A DNA stretch of 64,000 nt, taken from Heterohyrax brucei (Eukaryota; Chordata; Mammalia; Hyracoidea; Procaviidae). The stretch is from the NCBI GenBank assembly GCA_028571685.1, contig CM053146.1, forward strand, positions 115,233,431 through 115,297,430, read 5' to 3'. Shown here piece by piece: positions 48,558 through 59,912 of the stretch. Position 1 is the first letter of the stretch. Each line of letters starts with the position of its first letter. Position numbers and translations under genes: made by a program. A model generated the notes under the pieces. It did not search any database. It saw only the letters and a list, made by a program, of their open reading frames with translations, and was not told the origin of the DNA.

Positions 48558-48752
48558 TTGTTGTTAGCAGTTGTTGGGTTAGCTCTGATGCAAGGCAATG
48601 TCACATAATAACGGATTGAAACATTGCCTGCCCTGTGCTATCTTTGTAATCAATGATATATTTGAGTCCGTTGTTGGACATATTGTGTCAGTCCATCTCA
48701 CTGAAGATTTCTGTTTTTCTTGTCCCCATCCTTTACCAAACATGATGGGCAT
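48558..48752 (-). mobile_element. RTE LINE 3' end, short diverged copy
   Basis: 'ttgttgttagcagttgttgg', 'ggattgaaacattgcctgcc', 'tgtgtcagtccatctcactg' and 'ccaaacatgatgggc' follow the RTE 3' end in the same order as the copy at 47.25 kb. Confidence 0.78.
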
Positions 48753-49228
48753 AGTTTACTATGTTCTTTTTAAAACAGAGCTCTAGAGAGTGATTTTCAG
48801 GAGATGACCAGTGATTGCCCTGCAGAGTGCCCATGCCAGAGGCTTATCACACGCATGAATTTGCTCATAAATTTATTTGTGTGAGTTTTCCATCCTACAG
48901 AGGAGTGTGTGGATTAAAATGGAGTTCCTCCATGCACAGCTCTGAGCTCCATGTCTGCCACGTGGACATGCTGCCCCCACAGCAATGGAATCTGCTCTGT
49001 TTTCCTCTGATCTGTCTGGGCAGGTCATGAACTGTGCCTGGCTGTGAATTCTACAGGTAACTGAAGGAAGAAGCAGTCACACTAATTGATCACACCCATT
49101 AGAGGCCTCCAAGCCTTTACCCCTGGTCATGAGCCCATTAGAATCCAAGCCCCAAATCCAGCCCTTGCTGATCACTGCCCTCTTCTAAGTGCCCATCAGA
49201 TTTTTCATGAAGCAACAGCTCAACTTTC

Positions 49229-49288
49229 AAACTTCAGGCTGTTCTATGGGGTCACTGTGAATCAGAATCAACCGGACAGCAGTGGGTT
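49229..49288 (+). repeat. AfroSINE 3' fragment
   Basis: 'ttctatggggtcactgtgaa', 'tcagaatcaaccggacagca' and 'gtgggtttgg' form the SINE tail only. Confidence 0.8.
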
Positions 49289-49669
49289 TGGCTGGGCAGG
49301 TTAAGCTCATACATAAGCATTGTTTCTGTGCTGTTTTCTCAGTAACTTAAGTTCCTGGTCCTTAAATTTTAGTCAGATTACGCAACGCTGTCTCCAAGCC
49401 CAAAGCTCACCATCTCCCCCACGTCCCTGCACAGAAAAAGTGCTTCCTGCCAAAGTGGCGTCATCAGATCTCAGCTGGGTGGCCTTCACAGAACAAGCCA
49501 AACAGAGTTCACTATGACTTAGGTAAAGTTTGTTCAAATCCATCTGAGGCAGAGAAGAACGATACTTTGGTGTAGCCTTTCAGTATTTTCAAAGCAATTC
49601 AGTAACAAGGAGAAAAAGAGTCTCGGTGGCGGTCTCCTTGTACTCAAACTTTCCTCCTTTTAGTATCAC

Positions 49670-49760
49670 TAGTTGCCGGTGGCTCAGTGGGCCCCTTCTC
49701 GGCGTAACTGAGTCCGTGCCACCACGCTGCGTGCATCTCTTGGCTCGGGTCAGAAACTTG
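49670..49760. other. CpG-rich unique patch
   Basis: 'gttgccggtggctcag', 'ttctcggcgtaactg', 'gtccgtgccaccacgctgcg' and 'ggctcgggtcag' form another isolated CpG cluster without repeat or exon structure. Confidence 0.35.
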
Positions 49761-51204
49761 ACCTGAGTTCATTGTTGTTGCTCTTGCTCTCTGTATATTT
49801 GCATAATTTTGTCTCCTGTGCAGAGTTCTCGATTTTGCAACAGCGTAATAAAAAAGTGTGAATTGGCAGGTTTGGGGGTATGATTTGCAGCTAGACTATC
49901 AGTTTCTCTTACTAGAACCTTCAGCTTGAAATGTTATGTATTCATCGTATTTTACAGGACCTGAGCTTATATTTGCATCTGTGCATCTTTAGTTTTTGCT
50001 TCTTAAAAATATAACTTCTTTTTCACACTTATTTTTGGTAGATAAATCACCCAACACTCATTTTACGTTTTTTTTTTCCTCTTGATACAAATTTATATAA
50101 TTCAGGTCTGTTCAAATCAACGCACCAAGGTCTAATTGACATAATAACAGTGAACATGAAGAGCCCATTGGACAGTGCCTGCAAATTAAAAACAATGACA
50201 AAGCAAATGCAACCCAGGGTTACTGTAACATCTCTAACCATCTCCCTTTCACCCATTGTCATTATTTTGATTAAAAGGTGTATAGAAGCTGCAGTAGTTT
50301 TCCAGGATGCAAAATTATTGCAGAAACTTCCTGTATTAGTGGAAATTATCAGAGGATGGAAAGAGTACTCAAACAGCAAGAAGGACATTAATTATGTGAA
50401 AAGCAATCGTATTTGGCAGTTGGCAACTGTGCATTATTCTTCAACAATCTTCCATGAGTTTGTGTCCAGCCAGCATTAGATATCTAAAAGCTTTTTTTTT
50501 TTGGCAAAGTTTTCATAGCGCTTGGACTTCCAGCATCTACATAAAAGATAATTTGGAAGGAAAGTATGTTGGCGAAATTGAATTCAGAGTAGATGAATCA
50601 ATGCCCAATTAAATGATTACTGTATATCAAATCCAACTTTAAATGTTGACTTAAAATAATCACTTTTTTTAAGACTTCGAAAGTAAGTTGCTATATATGC
50701 ATCTAATCAGAGAGTAAAGTCTGTGATACCACACCTAGTGGAGGAATGGTGTGTTCGGATTGATCCAAGTGATGATTAATAGAAATTTAGGACAGGAATT
50801 ACCTGCATGCTAAGAATCAGAATAGATTGCAATAACCCAATTTGTTTTCATTCTCTCTGAAAATTTTTCTGCTTTGAAAGTTGGTTTTGTCCCTCCTTCC
50901 ATGTCAACACTCCTTTTCCAGACTCTCTTTTATGTTTGTTTTTGTTGTTTCATTGCCAAACCCATAAATTTCAGCAAAGAAGGTAGAATGGTGGGCCCTG
51001 AGAATGCAGTGATGCAAAAAAAGGAAACATTTTCTCAGCCTTCACGAAGTTTACAGTCTGGAGTCTTGTGCAAACAAACAAAAAATATATACAGTAATTT
51101 AAAACAGTACATTATCTAGGCTTTATTATTTTTCATAAAGTATAACTCTTTAATAAAAATTACTTTTCTATACCAAAAATCAATATCTAAATATAAAAAA
51201 AAAA

Positions 51205-51328
51205 AATCGCCATCAAGTCAGGTTCAACTCATAGTGACCCTAGAGGTCAGAGTAGAACTGCTCCATAGAGTTTCCAAGAAGCACCTGGCAGATTTGAACT
51301 GCTGGCCTTTTGGTTAGCAGACATAAAG
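51205..51328 (-). repeat. AfroSINE, 5' truncated
   Basis: A poly-A run leads into 'cgccatcaagtcaggttcaa', 'cagagtagaactgctccata' and 'cttttggttagcagacataa'. The terminal head sequence is missing. Confidence 0.9.
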
Positions 51329-51614
51329 ATATATAAAACATACATTAATGCTTTCAAGTCTATGAAATAAATATGACTAGGAAATTGGAGTTCAGCAATA
51401 TGGCTATGAGGACCATAAACACACTCAGAATGCTTCTAGACAGTGTCATAAATCCTATTGTCCCATAAGATCATCTGAACTTTCAGGTCTTCCGTCTTAG
51501 TTCTTGACTTAGGAAATATGCTCAACAGTATCCACAGTGCTCACTGCCCATGTGGGCAGTGAGAAGGATGGATAAAAGCAGCATTTCTGCCACTCACCGT
51601 GCTGTCTTATGTAT

Positions 51615-51765
51615 CTGTGAGCTGGAGCAATGCTGCTCTGGGGTCACATAGGTCTTAGTTCAAAGCCTGGCTTTTCTGCTGAGCAGCTGTGAACACAGTC
51701 CAGTTGTTTAACCTTCTCTGAACCGTCGCTTCCTCGTATGTGAGAGGAGGCCAAGACGGAAATGG
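51615..51765 (+). repeat. MIR SINE
   Basis: 'tcttagttcaaagcctggct', 'gttgtttaaccttctctgaa' and 'cgcttcctcgtatgtgagag' match the MIR head and core. Confidence 0.7.
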
Positions 51766-51985
51766 GCGCCTTGACTGCAGCTGCAGTACTGACTGGAGAC
51801 TGTCTCAGGGAGCCACGGCTTCTGTTAACTGTGAATGGAGGGACGGCAAGTTGCCCAGTGGCTGAAACAGAAAGAGGGAACATTCTGAAATAACACTGTA
51901 CACGTATTTATATGTTTAGTCTTTATGAATGGGAGTATGTTTAAAATATGCTAGAGGGTTTCATTAATATGGGGCTTATCAGCTG

Positions 51986-52191
51986 AAAAACCATCCTGGT
52001 GCGGCAAATGGTTAAGCACGCAGCAGCTAACTGAAAGGTTGGTGGTTTGAACTAGCCAGCCAGTCCACGGGAGAAGGACCTGACAATATGCTTTCTTGAA
52101 GATTACAACCCAGAACCCCCTCGACGGCAGTTGTGTTGTGTCGCATGGGTTGCTATGAGTCAGAATCATTTTGAGAATGCCCAACAATAAC
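51986..52191 (+). repeat. AfroSINE, long variant
   Basis: 'catcctggtgcggcaaatgg', 'gcagctaactgaaaggttgg', 'cttgaagattacaacccaga' and 'gggttgctatgagtcagaat' occur in + orientation, with a long-variant middle. Confidence 0.87.
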
Positions 52192-52199
52192 ATCAGCTG

Positions 52200-55100
52200 A
52201 AGAGAACAGAATGAACTCAAGAAATACTATGAATGAACTATTACAGGAATGTCATGTTCCGTCATTTTAAGATAAGGACACTCTGAGGGTCTACTTTGTT
52301 TCTTTGGGGATGAGGAAGGACCATTGTCACAGAATTCAAAGAAGTAAGGTAGCAGAAGAGTGAATTACTCACCTTTTATATCCCAAGCACAATTCTAAAC
52401 CAAACTCAATGAGTGCTAGATACTAATATCTAGTGATCGATGCAACTGACTAACTTTGACTGCAACGAATTCTTCTTTACTCTGCTCCTGAGGAAGACAG
52501 CAAAGGAGACAAGACACAGATTTTGTAGAAAATGGTTTCCATAATCCTTTCTCTTTTTTTTGTATTTTCATCAGACCTTTGTCTTCTCTCAGTGCTACAA
52601 TATCTCTATTTGTAGGTAGACAGATGGGGGAAAGGAAATGAGGGATGGTGTCTGGCTCTTTAATTAAAGACATAGAGCTAGAGTTTGCTCTCCAGGCTTA
52701 TTGGCTGGGCACAAGCTCACGCACAAAACACATCTGATAAATGAAGCCAAATTTATAAAATTGTATCCACAATTATAGTTTCTATGGTAACTGTAGCATA
52801 GGCCCAGACACAAACAGAGCTGGGCCAGAGATGCCTGATTTTATTTTCATAAAAGACAATCAGGAGAGAGTGAGTTCAGGAGAGAGAGTTCAGGTTATAA
52901 AGATAGTAATGTGGCTGCAGCTAGCAAGTCCTTAGATGATGCTAACACAGAATATACTTCTTCAATCCCAATTAATACTTAAAATTTCAGAATGTTGTCA
53001 GTTATTTGCTGCCCTTGGCATTCAACTTTAAAATAATTATGACATCCCTACACAGAGCTGAATATATATTAATATTAATGACATTAGTATTACTAATAAT
53101 ACTGATACGGTGTGGATGATTTATACAACTGTAGAAACTGTATGCAGTTAACTTAGAAACTTGCTTTGCACAAGTTTCTCAAGGTTCTTTAGTGTTAACT
53201 CAGACATTTTATAAAGGAAGGACATGAAGGCATAGAGTGGTTAAAAGGCAAGAGTTATTTTTATTAAAATATTTTTATTTTCTGCATTGTCAAAATTAGC
53301 AGATGTTCTAGGCTAGTCTATCGGCCGAGTACCCAGTTATTTGGCTAAATTACTGGAATCAAATTAGATAAAATAAATACTTCAGAAATAATGGTTTGAC
53401 AAGTGTGTGTAATTTTGCCTCTCTAGACAGCATATTGGTGAATATGCATCTCAAACATAACACATTTCTCTTGCTCCCAAGGAGAAATCATTTAACAACC
53501 TATTTTAATTAGTTTCTGTGTTCACGTGGAGCCTTGTCTCTACTTTCCCTTCAAATTCGCAGCATTTTAGCAGAATATCCTAATATTAGAAAAATGCTCA
53601 AAGCCAAATTTATAGCTTTTTAGAAGTTTTCATCATGCTGCTTCCTTACAGAAATCTTCCAGGCCACCCTATGGGTAGGTTAGAGCAATGCAATTCAAAA
53701 ACAAAAAAGAAGGCTTTGAGTATCTGGAAAATTGCTCAGCAATATCTGTCATGATACCAACGTGAAATGAAATGTGCAATTCCTAAAATGGCATTTCAGT
53801 TTTTATACCTTGCATCTTAATCTTATAATGCGACTGGCAGCATGAGACTCATTTTTGGGTAACGGATCTGAGTAAGATATATTTGTAAATGAGCATGTTA
53901 TGTACAGGTGAATAAGCGGTATTGCAACTTTGCACAGCCTTTCCATCACAGTGGCTTTTAAATTTTCTGAGGCAAATTGGCTGATGTGACATAAATTACA
54001 GCATTGGTAGAAATGTATCCTAACCTGTAGAAGCTGGAAAAGATATTAATTTTGAATTGTTTCCGCTTTGTATCTTTAGGCATTTGCAGAAAATCTTCTG
54101 TGATTTATCTTTGATTTCTAATGAATTGTTTAAAATGTTTGAAAGGGTATTAAATCTTTCCCTCTGCCATTAATCTGCAAATGGGGGAAACAGAGAGGGT
54201 TAAATGGCCTCTTTAGTTTATTGCTTTATGAAACTGCTGATTCTAGCAATGCCAGGCTAGAAATACATACTAATTTAAGAAATCCTGAACAGAAGCAGCA
54301 AGCTGTTGGTTTTGTGAAGAAAAGACTAATAGCTTCATTTTAACAAGGCTTTTAACACCCCAGCCATCAGCAGTTATTGAGTGAATAAAATTGGGAGAAC
54401 ACCCATGGACTAAAAGCATCTTAATTCAACATTCCTCCAGGACTCCAAGCCCTCCTGAAAGGCTGTCAGTACCCAGCCCAAGAGGGAGCCGTGCAGAAGG
54501 CACACCTAGGTGTGAGCTTTTCGAGTTGTTTTGAATAGGCTCTCTGAAGTTGCACTTCTTGAGCTGCATCAGTGAGAGCAAAGTAAGGACTCTGTAAATC
54601 CAGGTGTAAATAAGTTGTAACATTATACTGATACGGAGAAGGCTAGGTTTCTGTTATGGCTTAAGTCAAGATTGTTTTAGTCAAACATATATCTAGGTCA
54701 TTACATTAAAAAAAATAAAAATAAAAGGCCCACATGATACCAAGTGAAACAAAGGACTCCTTTTTAAAAATAAATAAATAAATTGGATCAAAGCCTTTGA
54801 CCTCCTTTTTTTGTGAAGAGGGAAATTAATCCAAATTTCTTCATGTGCGACGAGTCCTGGGTATCGCTGAGCACAGTGCAAAATGAGAAGGGAACCTAGA
54901 AACACCTCAGCCTGTTTGCTTGCCCCTGAAGTCGCTGACTTCCTAAAAACTCAGCTGCAGCTTCTGATAATTACCTTCTCCTGGGTGACCTTTTTCTGCG
55001 GTTTCCTGCCATTCATTTCTAGGTATGTGCAGCTCTTAGCACCTAGCCTGATAATCTATATTATACTGTTTCTGGTTGAGATATTATAACTTGATCAAAC

Positions 55101-55500
55101 TATAAGAAGAGGGTAAATAAATTATGATGTGTCTACATATGTTACCTGTTAAAATTCATGTTTTGAACTGTATTTAATGAAGCAGGAAAATGCCAATAAT
55201 AGGTCAAGGAGGAATACAATATGCTATTTAAACATGTATATGTTTACTCAAATTAACAGAAGTCATCTTTGGGTGATTTTCCACAATAAGCATTCAGGGA
55301 GAAAAAGCAGTTCAATCTATTTTTTAATAAGGGAATATAATTTATTCTCTTCATTTCCATTAACTAACGATGGGTCCCTGAGGAAAAAGGACTTCTTCTT
55401 GTCTGTGTCTTAGACTACTTGGCATGCTACTCTACTTAGGAGGCACTTATTTCCTTGAAAATATTGATCACATTTTGGGAACGTGATGATGTAAGCATAC
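52200..55500. other. Repeat-poor unique intronic segment
   Basis: About 3.3 kb with no recognised SINE, LINE or exon. It is AT-rich, particularly 53.0-54.4 kb. Its freedom from insertions in a SINE-dense intron makes it a candidate for conserved noncoding sequence, but no motif proves this. Confidence 0.45.
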
Positions 55501-55530
55501 AACCCATGGCTGTTGTTTCTTTTTATTTCT

Positions 55531-55750
55531 GTGAGGTGCCATCGAGTCGATTCCAACTCCCAGCAGCCCTGGGTGCAACTGAACCAAACGCTGCCAGCCC
55601 TGCGCCGTCTTCTCAGTCACTGTGAGGCTTGAGCCCACTTTTGTGCCCCGTGTGTCCATCTGTCTTGTTAAGGGTCTTCTCCTCTACTGACCCTCTACTT
55701 CCCCAATCATCACGTCCTTCTCCACGGACTGATCCCTCCTGATAACATTT
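55531..55750 (-). mobile_element. RTE LINE 3' end, short copy
   Basis: 'gaggtgccatcgagtcgatt', 'tctactgaccctctacttcc', 'acgtccttctccacggactg' and 'atccctcctgataacatttc' represent the RTE 3' end. It stops about 40 bp before the mariner element. Confidence 0.87.
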
Positions 55751-55787
55751 CTTTATTAATAAATTGTAAGGAGAAACATGCAGTCTA

Positions 55788-56865
55788 CGAGGACAGCCAA
55801 TTAAGTACTCAAACTCATCCTAGAAAAAGTGCTATGTACCTCACTGCAGAATATCACTATGGTCACCTTTAAAGTACTTCCTTGGGAAGCTGGGCACCAA
55901 TGCCAGCACCTAGTCCACCCTTCAAAGCAATTCAAACTCGTTCTGGAACGGCCATCAGAGCTGTCACCATATTAACCTTGATGTCCTGAATGACACCAAA
56001 GTGTCTTCCTTTTAGTATTTCCTTCATTACGGGGTAAAGAAAGCAGTCATTAGGGGGTGGGTCAGGTAAGCAGGGAAGGTATTTGTCGTGGATTGAACTG
56101 TGTCCCCCCAAAAATGTGTGTAGCCTTGTGGCTGGGCTGTGATTCCCAATATTTCACAACTGTGCTCCATTTTGTGATTTTCCTATGCCGTGTATTAGAG
56201 GATTAAGATGGGACTGTAAATCTCTTCATAAGATCACTCCCCTGCTCCACTGTAAAGAGTGTTTCCTAGGAGTACAGCTTTCCCTACCCTTTATCCTACA
56301 AGAAATAAAAGGAAAAGGAAGCAAGCCGAGAATGGGGAACCTGACACCATCAAGAGCGCAGCAGCAGGAGTAGAGCACGTCCTTCAGACCTGAGGTTCCT
56401 GTGCCAAGATGCTACCTGACCAAAGTCTGATACAACACAAGGACTTCCCTCCAGAGCTGACAGAGGAGAAGCCCTTCCCCTGGAGTGGACACCAGAATGA
56501 GAATTTGTAACCTACCAGACTGTGTAAGAACAAACTTTCTTTGCTAAAGCTGTCCACCTTGTGGTATTTCTGTTAGAGCAGCGCTATGTGACTAAAACAG
56601 TGTCCCAATACAGTTATTTGTTCACTGGCTAAAAACTCTGTCACAGCCAGCTATACAATTGATTTCACAAACTTGCTACCATGCCACCAGGAGCAATGGC
56701 CATTCCAAAAAGAGTTCCAAAATTGCTTTGAAAGGCAGATTCGGCACTAATGTTGGTGTATAGCTTCCCAAGGGGAGTACTTTGAAGGTGACCACAGTGA
56801 TATTCACCAGTGAGGTACGTAGCACGTAGAAGAATTAAGTTCACGAACTTAATTGTCAGACCTCA
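55788..56865 (-). mobile_element. mariner relic with inverted arms, split by a solitary LTR
   Basis: Left end CGAGGACAGCCAATTAAGTA and right end TTAATTGTCAGACCTCA are degenerate inverted repeats of the family at 25.1 kb. The left arm (55788-56083) carries antisense transposase C-terminal sequence like that element. After the LTR, 'gtgtcccaatacag' resumes the same antisense sequence. From about 56695 to 56865, however, the C-terminal/terminal region appears again in sense orientation ('gagttccaaaattgctttga', 'cttcccaaggggagtacttt', 'gaaggtgaccacagtgatat'). The element therefore has arms of about 165 bp that are reverse complements. No intact frame remains. Confidence 0.82.
56084..56599 (+). 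mobile_element. Solitary LTR of an ERVL/MaLR-like element inside mariner
   Basis: It starts TGTCGTGGATTGAACTGTGT and ends 'atgtgactaaaaca'. It is 516 bp and matches the minus-strand LTR at 27885-28405 along its length. The flanking 5-mers GTATT and GTGTC agree at only three positions, so a target duplication is plausible but decayed. It contains an AAATAAA-like stretch near the middle ('caagaaataaaaggaaaagg'). No coding part of a provirus is present. Confidence 0.8.
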
Positions 56866-56984
56866 CACTGGAGAACAAACAGTGCTTATAAAGGTTTTCA
56901 GTACCTCATGGTCTGTCCCCATCAATCCACTGGAATTGTCAGTATAGCACGGGTCATCATCTCACTGGCAATTCTAACATGCTT

Positions 56985-58109
56985 TTTTGTGGTGGTGGTG
57001 GTAGAGACACACATAACAAAACTCCAATAATTTTGACATAGATTCTGTTTATCATGTTGTGCAGTTGTTACCACAATCCTTTCCCCAGGTTATTCCACTG
57101 CCATTGACAGAAAACCAGTGCTGCCTAAGCAAAGACTCTTTTTTTGCCTGTCTCCCATGCCCGGTGACCACTAATATATTTTGCTCTGTATACATTTACC
57201 TGTTTCACATAGGTAAGATCATTCTAAATTGTCTTTTTTTTTTTAGCTGACTGACGGCATTTGGCTTTGGCTACTTCACTCAGCTTAAGTTCTCAAGGTT
57301 CATCCCTTTTGTAGCATGTATCGGGATTTCATTTCTCTTTATGACTCAGTAATACATTACTTTGTTGTATCTGTGCACTACTTGCTGTTTTGAGTCGGAT
57401 CCTACTGGACGGCCCCTGGCTGGCTTCCTGTTTATCCTTCCATCTGTCGATGGACGTTTACATTGTCACCCCCTTTGGCTATCGTGAATAGTACTGCAGT
57501 GAACATTCATGTTTCTGCTGTTAATTCTTTCGGGTCAACACCTAGGATTGGCATTGCTGGGTCATGTGGTAGTCCAACGTTTAACTTTTTGAGGAACCAG
57601 AAAGCTATTTCCCACAGGGATTGCACCACTTTGCATTCCCTTCAGCAATGGATGAGCGTCCCTATGTCTCCCATCCTCACTAACACCGGTATTCCCATTT
57701 GTTTGTTTTATCACAACAATTCAAGTGGGGGTTAGAGGATAGCTCGTTGTAAGTTTTAGTTTTGATTTGCATCACCCATGGCAAGAGAGGAGCACTAGTG
57801 GCACAGTGGTTAAAACACTGCTAACCAAAAGGTCAGAAATTCAAACCCACCAGCGGCTTCCAGGGGAGAACCATAGGGCAGTCTGCCTCCTTAAAGATTT
57901 CAGCCTTGGAAACCTGTGGGGCAGTTCTACACTGTCCTGTAGGGTTGCTATGAGTCTGAAGTAACTCCATAGCAACAAGTTTTAGTGACTAATGACACTG
58001 AGCATCGTTTCCTGTATTTGTTGATAATTTGTAAACATTGTTTTGTGGAATGCCTATTCAAGTCCTTTCCTCATTTTTCAGCTGGGCTGTTTGTCTTGTT
58101 GTCTGTCCT
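56985..58109 (-). mobile_element. Antisense L1 3' region (left part), hosting an AfroSINE
   Basis: Typical antisense L1 landmarks run in order: 'cacataacaaaactccaata', 'ctcaaggttcatcccttttg', 'ccatctgtcgatggacgttt', 'ggattggcattgctgggtca', 'tagttttgatttgcatcacc' and 'caagtcctttcctcattttt'. The sequence continues at 61267 after the RTE. Its age is of the L1MA/MB kind by resemblance. Confidence 0.85.
57788..57983 (+). repeat. AfroSINE, long variant, inserted in L1
   Basis: 'ggagcactagtggcacagtg', 'gctaaccaaaaggtcagaaa', 'aaagatttcagccttggaaa' and 'ggttgctatgagtctgaagt' form a full-length copy. The L1 reading 'gatttgcatcaccca' resumes after it as 'tgactaatgacactgagcat'. Confidence 0.93.
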
Positions 58110-58649
58110 GTTGTTGCTGTTGTTAGATGCCGTGGAATCAGTTCTGACCCAGTCCTGTGCATCACACAGTCATTGCTGTGCTGGAGCTCACTGTTGCAGG
58201 CACTGTGTCAACCCATCTCACTGAGAGCCTTCTTTGTGGCTCACCCTCTGTTTACTAAACATGATATCCTTCTCCAAAAGGGCTAGTCCCTCCTGGTAAC
58301 ATGTACAAAGCATATAAAACGAATTCTTGCCATCATGGCTTGTAAGAAGCATTCTGGCTGTACTTCTTTCAAGACAGAATTGTTTGTCCTTCTGGCAGTC
58401 CACAGTACATTCGGTATTATTCACCAACATCGTAATTCAAAGCATAAATTCTTTCGTTTCCCTGACTCGGTGCCCAGCTGTCACATGCATACACTAGATG
58501 ACTGGCAATACCATGGCTTGAGTCGGGTGCATCTTGGGCCTCAAAGTGACATCTTTGTTTTTTTTTAACTCTTTAACGAGGTCTTTTGCAGCAGATTTGT
58601 GCCATTTGATTTCTTGACTTCTGCTTCCATGGTCACTGATTATGGATCT

Positions 58650-58762
58650 AAACAACAGTAACCAAGAAGAAAAAAAAAAAACCTAACTGCCCCACAGGAT
58701 TTCTGGAATCGGTGAATTCAATCTGCCCACCTTTCGTTAGCAGCCAAACTCCTCCTTCACAG
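58650..58762 (-). repeat. AfroSINE fragment inside the RTE
   Basis: An A-run then 'cctaactgccccacaggatt', 'cggtgaattcaatctgccca' and 'cctttcgttagcagccaaac' interrupt the RTE between 'tggatctaa' and 'ctttttaccatttatcatca'. It is partial and diverged. Confidence 0.7.
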
Positions 58763-59409
58763 CTTCAGTCTTTTTACCATTTATCATCATGTTGCGTATG
58801 GGCCCAGTTGTGAGGATTTTTGTTTTCTTCGTGTGGAGGTGGGTGGTCCATAGTGAAGGCTGTAGCCCTTGATTTTCCTCAGTAAGTGCTTCTCGTCCTC
58901 TTCTCTTTCAGCAAGCAAGTTGTGTCATCTTCGTATGTTCAGTTGCTGGTGAGTCTTCCACCAGTACTGATGCCTGTTCTTCCTCATGTAGTCCAGCTTC
59001 TCAGATTATCTGCTCGGTAGACAAACTGAATAAGTTTGATGAAAGGATACAACCCAGATACACACCTTCTCCAATTTTAAGCTATTTCCTATGCCCTTGT
59101 TCTGTTAAAATAACTGTCTCTTGGTCTACATACAAGTTTCATGTAAGCACAATTAAGTGTTTAGGAATTTTCTTTCTTCTCAGTGCTGTCCATTGTTTGT
59201 TATGATCAATGCAAAGAGAGGGAATAAAACACAGGTAAACATCTTTCTAGTATTTTCTGCTTTTAGCCAATACTCACCTGACATCAGCAGTGACCCCCCT
59301 AGTTCCATGTCATCCTCTGAATCCAGCTTGGGTTTCAGCTGATCACTGTTGAGGTACTCCTACAATCAGCTTTTAATTATTTTCAGCAAGGTTTTATTTT
59401 CATTTGATA

Positions 59410-59652
59410 TTAATGATATCGTTTGATAATTTCCACATTCTGTTGTATCATTTCTCTTTGGAATGAGTATAACAGTGGATCTTTTACAATCAGTTGGCTA
59501 GGCAGCTGTCTTCCAAATTTCTTGAGAAAGGTGAGTGTTTCCAGCCTTATGTCTATATGTTGAAACATCTCAACTGGTATTCTGTCAATTCCTAGAGCCT
59601 TGTTTTTGCCAGTGCCTTCAATGCAACTTACTTTTCCCTTGAGTACCATCAA
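59410..59652 (-). pseudogene. RTE reverse transcriptase fragment
   Basis: The frame contains GTGKNKALGIDRIPVEMFQH, which corresponds to the start of the RTE/BovB reverse transcriptase domain (a K-x-P/L-GID-x-IP-x-E motif). It continues through a 'FLKKFGRQLPSQ' stretch before a stop. The YADD-type catalytic box, expected further downstream on the minus strand, is not in this frame. It is clearly dead. Confidence 0.82.
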
Positions 59653-59912
59653 TTCCTGATCATTTTGTCCCTCCTGAAATGGTAGAACATTGCTTTTTTT
59701 TTGGTACAGTCACATTGTGTATTCATTCCGTCCTTGCCCCCTGTGTCATTCAGCACTCTGCCCATAGACTCCTTCAGTATTGTAACCTGAGGCGTGAAAA
59801 ATGCTGAGCATGTTCTTCCGTTTTGGTTTTCTAACTCCAGGTCTTTGCATAGTTCATTGTAACACTTTATTTTCTCAGACTGTGCTTTGAAATTCTTGTT
59901 CAGCTCTTCCAC
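59649..59912 (-). pseudogene. RTE ORF fragment, region before the RT domain
   Basis: It reads MEELNKNFKAQSEKIKCYNE and then ELENQNGRT, matching the linker before the reverse transcriptase in RTE elements. It overlaps the start of the RT fragment by a few bases in another frame, showing a frameshift. Confidence 0.72.

Noticed and set aside
50047-50479. Overlapping opposite-strand frames of 113 and 109 codons
   Set aside because: They have no domain, no splice framing and a composition typical of AT-rich noncoding DNA.
56079-56604. Confident 5-bp target duplication around the second LTR
   Set aside because: GTATT and GTGTC match at only three of five positions, so the duplication is only suggested.
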